A stretch of DNA of 64,000 bases from Labilibaculum sp. K2S (GTDB lineage: Bacteria > Bacteroidota > Bacteroidia > Bacteroidales > Marinifilaceae), in contig NZ_JAUCMW010000020.1 in assembly GCF_030372765.1 (NCBI RefSeq), forward strand, positions 25,844 to 89,843, in the 5' to 3' direction. Position 1 is the stretch's first letter. Each line of letters opens with the position of its first letter. This document shows, piece after piece, positions 1 to 7,387 of the stretch. The translations under genes were made by a program, and so were the position numbers. Below the pieces are notes generated by a model. That model made no database searches and was not told the DNA's origin. It saw only the letters and a list, made by a program, of their open reading frames with translations.

Positions 1-1
1 T

Positions 2-52
2 TTTTCAGTAAAAAGTGAAGATGGGATTTTAGAATATTATAGAACTAAATAA
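2..52 (+). CDS. 3' end of an upstream gene (partial, unidentified)
   Basis: An open frame enters from the left edge and stops with TAA at 50-52, giving a 16-residue tail that ends EYYRTK. Too little is present to identify it. In many Bacteroidota a TPR-repeat protein precedes recF, which would be consistent, but that is inference from family context only. Confidence 0.35.
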   Translation, partial: FSVKSEDGILEYYRTK

Positions 53-77
53 GTAAATCCAAATTGATTTAATTTAG

Positions 78-85
78 TAATTTTG
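78..85 (+). promoter_or_regulatory. -7 promoter element of recF
   Basis: TAATTTTG matches the Bacteroidota -7 consensus TAnnTTTG and sits 25 bp before the recF ATG. No TTG is found at the usual 19-22 bp upstream distance, so this is a half-supported promoter. Confidence 0.4.
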
Positions 86-110
86 CAATAGTCATCTAAT
101 CCATTCATAC

Positions 111-1211
111 ATGCATCTGGAAAAATTATCCCTCTTAAATTATAAAAACATACTTGATCTGGAATTGAATTTTTCACCGAAAATCAATTGTTTTATTGGG
201 AATAATGGGATGGGGAAAACCAATTTGCTGGATGCGGTGTATTATTTAAGCTTTTGTAAGTCATGCTTTTCTGTGAGCGACCAGCAAAATATCAATCACA
301 ATGAACAGTTTATGGTGCTGGAAGGAACTTACAGGCGCAAAGACTTAAATGAGGTGGTGTATTGTGGTGTAAAGCGCGGGCAGAAGAAGAATTTTAAAAG
401 GAATAAAAAGGAATATAAAAAACTTTCGGAACACATTGGGTTATTGCCTATTGTAATGGTTTCTCCGGCAGATGCCAGTTTGATTACTGATGGGAGTGAG
501 GAGCGTCGCAGGTATATGGACAGCGTAATTTCACAATATGATCGTAAATACCTGGAGGATTTGATTCGTTACAATCGTGTTCTGCAACAAAGAAATAAAT
601 TATTGAAAGATTTTGCTGCCGGCAGCAGATTCGATGAAGACACACTAAGTATTTGGGACGAACAAATGATTGTGCTGGGAACTTCTATTTATGAAAAGAG
701 AAAGGATTTTTTGAATAAGTTAATGCCTGTTTTTCAGGAGTATTATCAGATGATTTCTTTAGGGAATGAAACGGTGAATTTGGATTACAAATCACTTTTA
801 CATGATAACTCATTACGTGATTTGCTAATAAATGCCCGTTGGAAAGATCAGGTAACTCAGTATACTACAGTAGGAATTCATAAAGATGATTTGGAATTAA
901 CTCTGGGTGGATATCCTATTAAAAAGATGGGTTCTCAGGGACAACAAAAAACTTATTTGATTGCTTTAAAACTCGCGCAATTCGATTTTATAAAGCAAAT
1001 TGCGGGATTTAATCCTATTCTTTTGCTCGATGATATTTTTGATAAACTGGATTCGCAGCGAGTTGAGCAGATTGTAAAATTGGTTTCTGAAGATCGTTTT
1101 GGTCAGATTTTTATATCCGATACTAATCGTGATCATTTGAACGAAATACTTTCGGGAATGGAGCAGGAGTACCAATTGTTTGTAATTGATAAAGGAGCCA
1201 TTGTAAGCTAA
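111..1211 (+). CDS. recF: DNA replication and repair protein RecF
   Basis: RecF is an SMC-like ATPase that helps load RecA at gaps through the RecFOR pathway in the cytoplasm. The 366-residue length is normal for the family. Visible motifs are the Walker A loop GNNGMGKTN near residues 30-38, the ABC signature region MGSQGQQKT near residue 277, and Walker B with the D-loop (LLLDDIFDKLD) near residue 305. The DUF721 gene follows after a 5-bp gap, so the two are probably cotranscribed. A TAnnTTTG element lies just upstream. Nothing is truncated or unusual. Confidence 0.96.
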   Translation: MHLEKLSLLNYKNILDLELNFSPKINCFIGNNGMGKTNLLDAVYYLSFCKSCFSVSDQQNINHNEQFMVLEGTYRRKDLNEVVYCGVKRGQKKNFKRNKKEYKKLSEHIGLLPIVMVSPADASLITDGSEERRRYMDSVISQYDRKYLEDLIRYNRVLQQRNKLLKDFAAGSRFDEDTLSIWDEQMIVLGTSIYEKRKDFLNKLMPVFQEYYQMISLGNETVNLDYKSLLHDNSLRDLLINARWKDQVTQYTTVGIHKDDLELTLGGYPIKKMGSQGQQKTYLIALKLAQFDFIKQIAGFNPILLLDDIFDKLDSQRVEQIVKLVSEDRFGQIFISDTNRDHLNEILSGMEQEYQLFVIDKGAIVS

Positions 1212-1216
1212 ATAAA

Positions 1217-1507
1217 ATGAGAAGAAGCCAAACACAAAAAATAGATGAATTAATTCGGCAGGTACTTAAGGAAAGCAATCTGGACGGGCGCTTGAAAGAG
1301 TATGAGTTGGTTAATTCTTGGGAGAAAGTGATTGGTAAAACGGTTGCCAATGCTACTACTGACATTTACATTCGTAATCGAAAGCTATTTGTAAAAGTGC
1401 GCTCATCAGTAATTAGAAATGAACTGCTAATGATTCGTGAAGGCTTAATGCGTGCTTTAAACAGAGAAGTGCAGGCGAACATTATTGATGAGATTATTGT
1501 TAGGTAA
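1217..1507 (+). CDS. DUF721 (DciA-like) protein
   Basis: This 96-residue protein has the DUF721 pattern: an N-terminal helix (KIDELIRQVLKES), a W-x-KVIGKTVA-like segment near residue 35, and a strand VRSSVIRNELLMIRE. DUF721 proteins are related to DciA, the ancestral bacterial loader of the replicative helicase, and the family commonly sits beside recF or gyrase genes. Here it starts 5 bp after recF, which supports a role in DNA replication. Function in Bacteroidota is inferred from that family link. It ends just before a hairpin shared with the convergent ndk gene. Confidence 0.85.
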   Translation: MRRSQTQKIDELIRQVLKESNLDGRLKEYELVNSWEKVIGKTVANATTDIYIRNRKLFVKVRSSVIRNELLMIREGLMRALNREVQANIIDEIIVR

Positions 1508-1552
1508 AAGAAAAGACGCACTAAGATGGTACTTAATGCGTCCTGTATTTTT
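1508..1552. terminator. bidirectional terminator between DUF721 and ndk
   Basis: An 11-bp stem with one mismatch (GACGCACTAAG at 1515-1525 pairing with CTTAATGCGTC at 1532-1542, 6-nt loop) lies between two convergent genes. Read on the minus strand it is followed by TTTTCTTTT; on the plus strand by a weaker CTGTATTTTTA. It probably ends transcripts from both sides. Confidence 0.75.
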
Positions 1553-1564
1553 AAAATTTACTGA

Positions 1565-1984
1565 TTAAAATATCTCAGTTCCCGCGAAATGAAATGCACC
1601 TTCGATGCAGGCATTTTCATCACTGTCCGATCCGTGAACGGCATTACGGGACATCGATTCTGCAAATTCTTTACGAATTGTTCCTTCTTCAGCTTCAGCT
1701 GGATTGGTTGCTCCGATTAATTTTCTGAAATCTGCAACAGCGTTATCTTTTTCGAGAATTGCAGCTACAATAGTTCCCGAGCTCATAAAATCGGTAAGAT
1801 CCTCATAAAATGGTCTCTCCTGATGAACCTCATAAAATTTCTTTGCTTGATCTTTAGTTATTTTGGTGTATTTCATGGCAGTAATGCGGAATCCTGCTTC
1901 GTTAATTTTGGCCAGAATAGCTCCGATATGTCCGTTTGCAACAGCATCCGGTTTTATCATGGTAAAGGTTCTATCGCTTCTCAT
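1565..1984 (-). CDS. ndk: nucleoside-diphosphate kinase
   Basis: This enzyme transfers the gamma phosphate of ATP to other (d)NDPs through a phosphohistidine. The 139-residue length is normal. The N-terminus carries the TMIKPDAV motif, and the active-site histidine is His117 in NAVHGSDS, followed by the usual ENA and EGAFHFA segment. It is transcribed toward recF-DUF721 and away from the DHH phosphoesterase gene. Its own promoter is well supported (see 2013-2042). Confidence 0.97.
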   Translation of the reverse strand: MRSDRTFTMIKPDAVANGHIGAILAKINEAGFRITAMKYTKITKDQAKKFYEVHQERPFYEDLTDFMSSGTIVAAILEKDNAVADFRKLIGATNPAEAEEGTIRKEFAESMSRNAVHGSDSDENACIEGAFHFAGTEIF

Positions 1985-2012
1985 ATATATGTATAGTTAA
2001 ATATTTCAAATA

Positions 2013-2042
2013 CAAAAATAATGATTCTGAGCACTTGTGCAA
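2013..2042 (-). promoter_or_regulatory. ndk promoter
   Basis: On the minus strand a TTG (-33 box, 2040-2042) is followed after exactly 19 bp by TATTTTTG (2013-2020), a perfect TAnnTTTG -7 box. This is the standard Bacteroidota housekeeping promoter layout, about 29 bp before the ndk start. Confidence 0.7.
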
Positions 2043-2199
2043 CTGTTCATTTAACAAAACAGGTAATTGAGAATTTAATTCTTCAAAGTATTCCTCATGC
2101 TCGGCAAATGATTCGTAAATCTATCCTACTTCCATATATAAAATCTAACGATCTATTGTATCTTTACCAGCTTATAATAATTATTACAAGAGAAAAAGA

Positions 2200-3228
2200 A
2201 TGAATAATTTGCAAAATAGAATTGATGCAGAGCTGATTAAGGAAGTGGAAACATTGCTTAATGAGTGTGCAAAAATTTCAATTATACCACATTCGGGTCC
2301 CGATGGCGATGCTATTGGATCCTCGTTGGCCTTGCACCAATATTTGGTAAAAAAAGGGAAACAGGCACAAATAATCAGCCCAAGTGCTTATCCGGTTTTC
2401 TTAAAATGGTTGCCTGGAAATGCTGATGTTTGGATTTATACCAATGGGAAGAAAAAGGCTGAGGAGTATATTAATTCATCTGATCTTATTTTTATTGTAG
2501 ACCATAATTCATTTAAGCGCTCAGGCGATTTGGAAGGAGTGCTGGGGAAAGCGACTGCAAAAAAAATCATGATCGATCATCATCCCGAACCTGAGCAAAT
2601 TGTTGATTTGATGTTTTCGGATACTCAAATGTGTTCTACCTGCGAAATGATGTACGAAGTCATTGAGGCTTTAGGCGATGAAGACATGATTGATGAGTCA
2701 ATTTCGGAATGTATTTATACCGGAATTATTACTGATACAGGAGGTTTAAGTTACAATTCTTCTCAGCCACGAACTTATCAGGTTGTTGGGAGTTTACTAG
2801 CAAAAGGAATTGACAAAAGTAAAATCCATTCGAATATCTACGATAATTTTTCTCCGGACAGGATGAAGTTATTGGGACATTGTTTGGATCAGGGATTAGA
2901 AGTTTTGTCCGAATTCAATACAGCCATTATTACATTAACAAAGGAAGATTTAGTTCGTTTTAACTACAAGGATGGCGATACTGAAGGATTTGTGAATTAT
3001 CCTCTTTCCATTCAAGGTATGCTTGTTTCTGTAATTTTTATTGAAAAGGATGATGTCGTTAAGATATCTTTTCGATCGAAAGGTGATGTTCCTATAAACA
3101 GGGTTGCCAGAGATTATTTTAATGGGGGCGGGCATATAAATGCTGCAGGTGGCAGAACAGAGAAGTCATTAAAGGAAGCAATTGATCAATTCAAACAGGT
3201 TTTGCCTGAATTTTATAATAGCTTGTAA
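2200..3228 (+). CDS. DHH/DHHA1 family phosphoesterase (NrnA-like)
   Basis: The protein has 342 residues. The N-terminal DHH domain shows SGPDGDAIGSS (about residues 31-41), a metal-binding DHN near 105 and the family DHH in MIDHHPEP near 126. The C-terminal DHHA1 domain carries GGGHINAAGG near 309. NrnA-type members hydrolyse short oligoribonucleotides (nanoRNA) and 3'-phosphoadenosine 5'-phosphate, and some act on cyclic dinucleotide products; the exact substrate here is not resolved. In many Bacteroidota this gene stands between ndk and gliding genes, but here it is followed by a terminator and an accessory cassette. Confidence 0.9.
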   Translation: MNNLQNRIDAELIKEVETLLNECAKISIIPHSGPDGDAIGSSLALHQYLVKKGKQAQIISPSAYPVFLKWLPGNADVWIYTNGKKKAEEYINSSDLIFIVDHNSFKRSGDLEGVLGKATAKKIMIDHHPEPEQIVDLMFSDTQMCSTCEMMYEVIEALGDEDMIDESISECIYTGIITDTGGLSYNSSQPRTYQVVGSLLAKGIDKSKIHSNIYDNFSPDRMKLLGHCLDQGLEVLSEFNTAIITLTKEDLVRFNYKDGDTEGFVNYPLSIQGMLVSVIFIEKDDVVKISFRSKGDVPINRVARDYFNGGGHINAAGGRTEKSLKEAIDQFKQVLPEFYNSL

Positions 3229-3270
3229 AGAAACTGATTTGATTTTTTGTTTTAAGAAGTCTTAAAATTT

Positions 3271-3305
3271 ACAGCGCAGATTCATTATCTGCGCTGTTTT
3301 TTTTA
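3271..3305 (+). terminator. rho-independent terminator of the DHH gene
   Basis: A perfect 10-bp stem (ACAGCGCAGA, 3271-3280, with TCTGCGCTGT, 3288-3297) and a 7-nt loop are followed by a run of T. It lies 43 bp after the stop codon and abuts the decayed methyltransferase fragment. Confidence 0.9.
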
Positions 3306-3398
3306 ATTTTTCTTTGTGGATCAAAAAGATCGCAGGTCCTTTGTGCAGATTTTAGTAGCTGAACTGCAATTTTGAAGTAAATCTTCAAGCATTCATAT
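3305..3398 (-). pseudogene. remnant of the 3' end of an RsmI-like methyltransferase gene
   Basis: Two blocks match the 3' end of the intact gene at 6523-7230 in the same orientation. Positions about 3308-3350 match 6528-6570 (37 of 43 bases by eye) and 3351-3393 match 6652-6694 (38 of 43). About 81 bp between them are missing in the remnant, and its stop codon is lost. This is an old partial duplication, not a functional gene. The two copies flank the 3.6-6.1 kb cassette, so they look like an integration or recombination scar. The rest of the 3399-3592 gap shows nothing recognisable. Confidence 0.75.
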
Positions 3399-3592
3399 TA
3401 AAGTTACCCGATCATCGTTGGATATGCCTTTCTCTTGGTAGAAAATACCTGATGTACTCTAACATCTATGAATCTTACTTCCGGGATGCCTGCTGTAACT
3501 TGCAACGATTAATTTTTTAAAGGGAAATGTTGTTATAATGGAACTACAGGGTTTTACTAATAGAGAATTGTTTATTGTAGCGGTCTTTTGTG

Positions 3593-4492
3593 TTAATGCT
3601 CTTTTACATTTTGGTATTGATGCTTAGTGCAATAACCATTTTTATTGCTTGTACGGGACTTACACCTTTCGTTGGTGTACTTCGAAATACCATTGCATTG
3701 TTTAACTTCAGAATTAGCATGATAAAAAAACGGGAGTTTATATTTCTTGCTGTACCATAAGCTGTAATCAGAATTAGATTTCAAACTATCTTGTAAATGC
3801 AACTCGAGTTGGGAAAAGAAATTTATACCGGTTCTTCTTTCAACTGAATCAACAGAGACTACATAGTTTGTAAGTGGTTCATCTATTTTTTTGTTGGGTA
3901 ATATAAAAGCTAACATTTTTAAGTCGTCGGTTGGATCAAAAATTACTTTGAAATAGGAGCCGGGAACCGCTACTTGGTTATCCCCAATCCAATCTATTAT
4001 TTCATCAAAAATTGGCCCGGTCACCACATGTAGTTCTTTCTCTTTATATGTCCAATACCTGACTCTTTTTTCTAATTCCTTCCATATACCTTTATTAAAA
4101 CCGGGATGTTGAGGGGAGATGTTAGACATAAAAAAAGACTCATTAATGGCCACCTGATTTATTTTCATGGCTGCAGCAGGGCATAAATGGCCACGATCAT
4201 AGCCATTTCCTTCGTAATCTTTTAACTCGGCAGAGTAGGTGCTGACAAGCGTGTCAGGTTTAAAACAGTTTCGCCGTATAGCCCAGGACAAAACATGCTC
4301 AGGCCTTAATTTGTAATAAACCCAATTGGCTTGCTCATAATCCTCAGAATAGGAGAGGGTATAATAGGTGTGATGAACTATTTCTCCATTGGATATTGGC
4401 AAATATTCCTGACCAAAAGAAAAAAATGGAAGAAGCAGATAAAAAGCTGATAGTATTATGTTTCTTGCTTTTTTAAGGATAAATGCAGGCAT
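3593..4492 (-). CDS. secreted DNA/RNA non-specific endonuclease with C-terminal Cys-His domain
   Basis: With the ATG at 4492 the protein has 299 residues and begins with a Sec signal peptide (MPAFILKKARNIILSAFYLL, cleavage after FSFG). The central domain is a DNA/RNA non-specific (beta-beta-alpha metal) nuclease: YDRGHLCPAA holds the catalytic DRGH histidine, and SNISPQHPGFNKGIW supplies the metal-binding Asn and helix. The last about 35 residues carry C-x10-C-x10-C-x3-H, resembling the small DUF5763-type module. The frame is open up to 4624, but that extension would run across the terminator at 4568-4595 and into the upstream gene, and lacks a signal peptide, so 4492 is preferred. It probably degrades nucleic acid outside the cytoplasm. 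Confidence 0.85.
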   Translation of the reverse strand: MPAFILKKARNIILSAFYLLLPFFSFGQEYLPISNGEIVHHTYYTLSYSEDYEQANWVYYKLRPEHVLSWAIRRNCFKPDTLVSTYSAELKDYEGNGYDRGHLCPAAAMKINQVAINESFFMSNISPQHPGFNKGIWKELEKRVRYWTYKEKELHVVTGPIFDEIIDWIGDNQVAVPGSYFKVIFDPTDDLKMLAFILPNKKIDEPLTNYVVSVDSVERRTGINFFSQLELHLQDSLKSNSDYSLWYSKKYKLPFFYHANSEVKQCNGISKYTNERCKSRTSNKNGYCTKHQYQNVKEH

Positions 4493-4552
4493 AAAGTTTT
4501 TATGTATTTTGAGATGTGAATTTAGTAAAGTGTTAATATGGAAAGGTATGGG

Positions 4553-4600
4553 TTGCAAAAAAAGAGCATGGAGCTTTCTTGTAGGAAAGCTCCATTTTTT
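4553..4600 (-). terminator. terminator after the acidic Cys-motif gene
   Basis: A perfect 11-bp stem (ATGGAGCTTTC, 4568-4578, with GAAAGCTCCAT, 4585-4595; 6-nt loop) is flanked by A7 at 4557-4563 (U-run on the minus strand) and T6 at 4595-4600. It closes the 5135-6085/4599-5135 operon and separates it from the nuclease gene. Confidence 0.75.
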
Positions 4601-5135
4601 AATAATCGATATCTTGACTAACATTTTCGTCTAATTCATAATTTATGGTAATGTAGACCTCGTCAGTTAGCACCTCGTCAAATTCTCCGTTACATGTTCT
4701 CTCCTCAATTAGTTGAGTAATGTTAAAAGTAACTGTTACTACGGGATCAGCACCCTGACCACGTTCAAGATCAAATGTTTCATTAATTTCAATACTGGAA
4801 TGATTAATCTCCCGTACATCATTATCATCGGTATCTAATTCAGATAGTATTTCACTCTCATAATCCGAACTGTCGATTGACATTGAAACTTCATATTGAA
4901 AAGCACACATGTTATGAAGAGGAGCCAATGTTATTTCTTCTGTATAGGATGTGGTGTGGTTTCTAGTTATGGTGTCGAACTGATATCCTTCAGCTTCTCC
5001 GTCTCCAACCTGACTAATATCACAATCACAGTTTTCATGTGGACGTTCTGGTTCTTCATCATAGAAATTTGTAGCTGCTTGGCAAACTTCACAACCGTTT
5101 TCACCATCAAAGTACCATTTTTCTGAAAAATCCAT
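4599..5135 (-). CDS. acidic hypothetical protein with CxxC...HxxCxC motif
   Basis: I do not recognise this 178-residue protein. It has no signal peptide or membrane segment and is very rich in Asp and Glu. Near the N-terminus it has CEVC (about residues 15-18) and then PERPHENCDCDI (about 29-40), together a likely metal-binding knuckle. The second half looks beta-rich (VTVTFNITQ, VYITINYEL). The HxxCxC pattern recalls the HPxCRC motif of phage head-morphogenesis (SPP1 gp7/MuF) proteins, but no other part supports that family. Its ATG overlaps the stop of the upstream gene (TAATG), so the two are translationally coupled. Confidence 0.7.
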   Translation of the reverse strand: MDFSEKWYFDGENGCEVCQAATNFYDEEPERPHENCDCDISQVGDGEAEGYQFDTITRNHTTSYTEEITLAPLHNMCAFQYEVSMSIDSSDYESEILSELDTDDNDVREINHSSIEINETFDLERGQGADPVVTVTFNITQLIEERTCNGEFDEVLTDEVYITINYELDENVSQDIDY

Positions 5136-6085
5136 TAGTTTATAATTTTAGGGGTTAATAATCTTAATTTTATTAATGAACCGGATATTTTTTTAAAAGT
5201 TTTTCCTGTCCATTCAAAGCTGTCTTTCAATTGTATTGATGAATCATCAATGATTGTAGAAGGTGCAACTAACTTTTGTGTTGTAATTATATAATCCTCT
5301 TTAGTTTGATGAACGGATAGTAGCCCGATGGAACTATTTTTGTAGAGGTAGTTCACATAAAATTTGTCGCCGGCATTTAAATCAGAAGGCTCTATTTTTT
5401 TAGTTACAAATTTATCTCCTGGATTAATTGTATGAATAAGCTTGTTAACCTTATTTGTTCCTTCAAGCAATGTAAAAGTGTAGGTCACAGTCCTATCCGG
5501 AGTAAACTCTTTGGTGATGTTAACACTTTTAAATCCTTCTGCCCGAATTACAATTTTACGCTTGCCATATTGTATGCCAGGTATGTAGAATTGACCTTGG
5601 TCATCTGTCACAAAATGCTTATTGTTAATATACACTTCTGCATTGGCAACAGGTTCCTTACTTTTGTTAAAGACCTTGCCGTAAAAGATAGTTGTGTTTT
5701 TAAACTCAATAGCATATTTTTGAATTTCAACAGCTTTAAGTAAATCCAGACTGTCTTTTAATAGTCTCTTTTCCTTACTTTCCTCAACAATTTGAACCAA
5801 GCGCTCCGGTTTTTTCCACCCTAGCTCAGCCAGCCCCTGAATACCAGATTTCACAAAAGATTCTGTAAGCTGTTTGTCATTAGTAGTTTGCAAAATAATT
5901 GCACATTTTTTAAACTCATTAAGCTTGTTAAAGATTAATGAGTTGTCTTTAAATGTCTGTTGCAGATTGCGAAAAGGAACCGTTATTAGATCTTCGGTGT
6001 AACGAATACCTTTGTTCAAAAAGCATTGTTCCAGATTTGTTCCAATACCTTCAATTGTAGATATAGGATGAAAATTGTACGTCAT
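5135..6085 (-). CDS. helix-hairpin-helix and carboxypeptidase-regulatory-like domain protein
   Basis: The 316-residue protein has no signal peptide. Residues 1-105 hold one or two helix-hairpin-helix units of the DUF4332 kind (STIEGIGTNLEQCFLNKGI; later SGIQGLAELG). Residues about 130-205 form a carboxypeptidase-regulatory-like beta sandwich (FYGKVFNKSKEPVANAEVYI, then VTDDQGQFYIPGI). The remaining 100 residues are an unknown beta-rich domain. HhH units usually contact nucleic acid, while the sandwich fold is common in surface and export proteins; finding both in a protein without a leader is unusual. It is the first gene of a coupled pair with 4599-5135, next to a secreted nuclease. Function unknown. 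Confidence 0.75.
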   Translation of the reverse strand: MTYNFHPISTIEGIGTNLEQCFLNKGIRYTEDLITVPFRNLQQTFKDNSLIFNKLNEFKKCAIILQTTNDKQLTESFVKSGIQGLAELGWKKPERLVQIVEESKEKRLLKDSLDLLKAVEIQKYAIEFKNTTIFYGKVFNKSKEPVANAEVYINNKHFVTDDQGQFYIPGIQYGKRKIVIRAEGFKSVNITKEFTPDRTVTYTFTLLEGTNKVNKLIHTINPGDKFVTKKIEPSDLNAGDKFYVNYLYKNSSIGLLSVHQTKEDYIITTQKLVAPSTIIDDSSIQLKDSFEWTGKTFKKISGSLIKLRLLTPKIIN

Positions 6086-6522
6086 AATAATTTAAGTTAA
6101 TTTAACTGTAGTATTTCGTTCGTTTGCTTTATATTGCTAAGTTAAAACAAATAATACATAACTTAAAATATATTTTTTTTATAAATTATTCTGCGTTTTC
6201 TTATGAGATAGTTTAATTATTAAGCTAATGAAAGTTAGATGTGTGTCGTGTATTGACCTGTATTGTAGGTGTTTGTGTTATTTTTTAGGATTGGTAGGAC
6301 TTATCGGTATTTATTGTGCCCAGTAAAAACACATTAACTTTAGTTCGATTTTAAAATAGTCGTACTGCATCTAAATTGCGATGAGTAACGATAATATAAA
6401 TAGAAAGGGGAGAGTCGTTGTTGACCCGTTTTTAGAGTGCTAACAACCTTTTCCATTGTAAAATCAAGATACAAGGAAAAGTCATTGTTAATTAAGTAAT
6501 AGTTTAAATCAGCCTATTTTTT
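6086..6522. other. AT-rich intergenic region at the right edge of the cassette
   Basis: No gene was found. The region should hold the promoter of the 6085 gene; no clear TAnnTTTG was seen. An imperfect inverted repeat occurs at 6448-6481 (CTTTTCC-a-TTGTA pairing with TACAAGGAAAAG, 9-nt loop) downstream of the methyltransferase stop. It lacks a U-run, so it is only a weak terminator candidate. Confidence 0.4.
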
Positions 6523-7230
6523 TTATTTTTCTCTGTGGATCAAAAAGATAGCTGGTCTTTTGTGTAAATCCGGCAGATTATTTTTCCATGCTTGTACCGA
6601 CATGGTCTTGATGTATTCCGATTCGAGTGTGATATCGGCAGCAATACAAAGTTTAGTGGCCGGACTGCAATTCTGAAGTAAATCCTCAAGCATTTTCATG
6701 TTTCGGAAAGGAGTCTCAATAAATAGTTGTGTTTGACCTTCACTTAGCGAACGGTGATCCAAATGTTTAATTTTCTTGCTTCTCTCGTCGCTCGGAATAG
6801 GTAAGTATCCATTAAAGGCAAAGTTTTGTCCGTTAAAACCAGATGCCATTAAAGAAAGTAATATGGAGGAAGGTCCAACCAATGGAACTACCTGTATGTT
6901 TTTAGTATGGGCAATTTTTACAACATCTGCTCCAGGATCAGCAACACCCGGGCATCCGGCTTCCGAAATAATCCCCATGTCATGATCGGCAATAGCATCC
7001 AGATAAGTTGAAATATCTTTTGGAGAAGTGTGTTTGTTTAGTTCATAAAAGGTGAGCTCATCTATGTTTATATCCTGATTCACTTTTTTAAGATAACGTC
7101 GTGTTGTTCTGATGTTTTCAACAATAAAGTGTTTTATATCCGGAATCAGTTGTTGAATGTTATTTGGTATTACCTGATCGATTTCTGTATCACCCAAAGT
7201 AGTTGGGATTAAAAAAAGTTTGCCTTTCAT
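6523..7230 (-). CDS. SAM-dependent methyltransferase, RsmI-like (tetrapyrrole methylase fold)
   Basis: The 235-residue protein starts MKGKLFLIPTTLGD and has the glycine-rich SAM-site segment ISEAGCPGVADPG (about residues 88-100), followed by VPLVGPSSILLSL and the ASGFNGQNFAFNGYLP segment typical of RsmI relatives. RsmI 2'-O-methylates C1402 of 16S rRNA. Bacteroidota often carry this shorter paralogue as well as true RsmI, so the rRNA target is not certain. Its 3' end was partly duplicated at 3305-3398. The minus-strand -7 box TACATTTG lies at 7248-7255. Confidence 0.85.
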   Translation of the reverse strand: MKGKLFLIPTTLGDTEIDQVIPNNIQQLIPDIKHFIVENIRTTRRYLKKVNQDINIDELTFYELNKHTSPKDISTYLDAIADHDMGIISEAGCPGVADPGADVVKIAHTKNIQVVPLVGPSSILLSLMASGFNGQNFAFNGYLPIPSDERSKKIKHLDHRSLSEGQTQLFIETPFRNMKMLEDLLQNCSPATKLCIAADITLESEYIKTMSVQAWKNNLPDLHKRPAIFLIHREK

Positions 7231-7247
7231 AAATGATATATTTTCGG

Positions 7248-7255
7248 CAAATGTA
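7248..7255 (-). promoter_or_regulatory. -7 element of the RsmI-like gene
   Basis: TACATTTG on the minus strand matches TAnnTTTG 18 bp before the start codon. No TTG at the expected -33 spacing was found. Confidence 0.4.
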
Positions 7256-7330
7256 CAAAATAAGTCTGTTACTCTTTAAATGGTCGCTTGTCAAATGTAA
7301 GTTTGTTATCTGTATTCATTCTGAATAGTT

Positions 7331-7360
7331 TTGAAGTTATCTTGATTTGTTACATCTTTG
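7331..7360 (+). promoter_or_regulatory. promoter of the BASS-type transporter gene
   Basis: TTG at 7331-7333 and CATCTTTG at 7353-7360 are 19 bp apart; the -7 box differs from TAnnTTTG at its first base only. The box covers an in-frame TTG at 7358, so translation must begin downstream, at the ATG at 7388. Confidence 0.55.
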
Positions 7361-7387
7361 CGGGTAATTGATAATATTTATTACAAT

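Noticed and set aside
2021..2203. 60-residue plus-strand frame between ndk and the DHH gene
   Set aside because: It covers the well-supported ndk promoter and has no recognisable features.
4493..4624. N-terminal extension of the nuclease
   Set aside because: It spans the terminator of the upstream operon and overlaps that gene; the signal peptide begins at 4492.
3593..6085. Prophage remnant, suggested by the HPxCRC-like motif
   Set aside because: No capsid, portal, tail, integrase or lysis gene is present; the motif alone is too weak.
6448..6481. Terminator of the RsmI-like gene
   Set aside because: The inverted repeat is imperfect and not followed by a U-run on the minus strand; kept only as a note in the gap entry.
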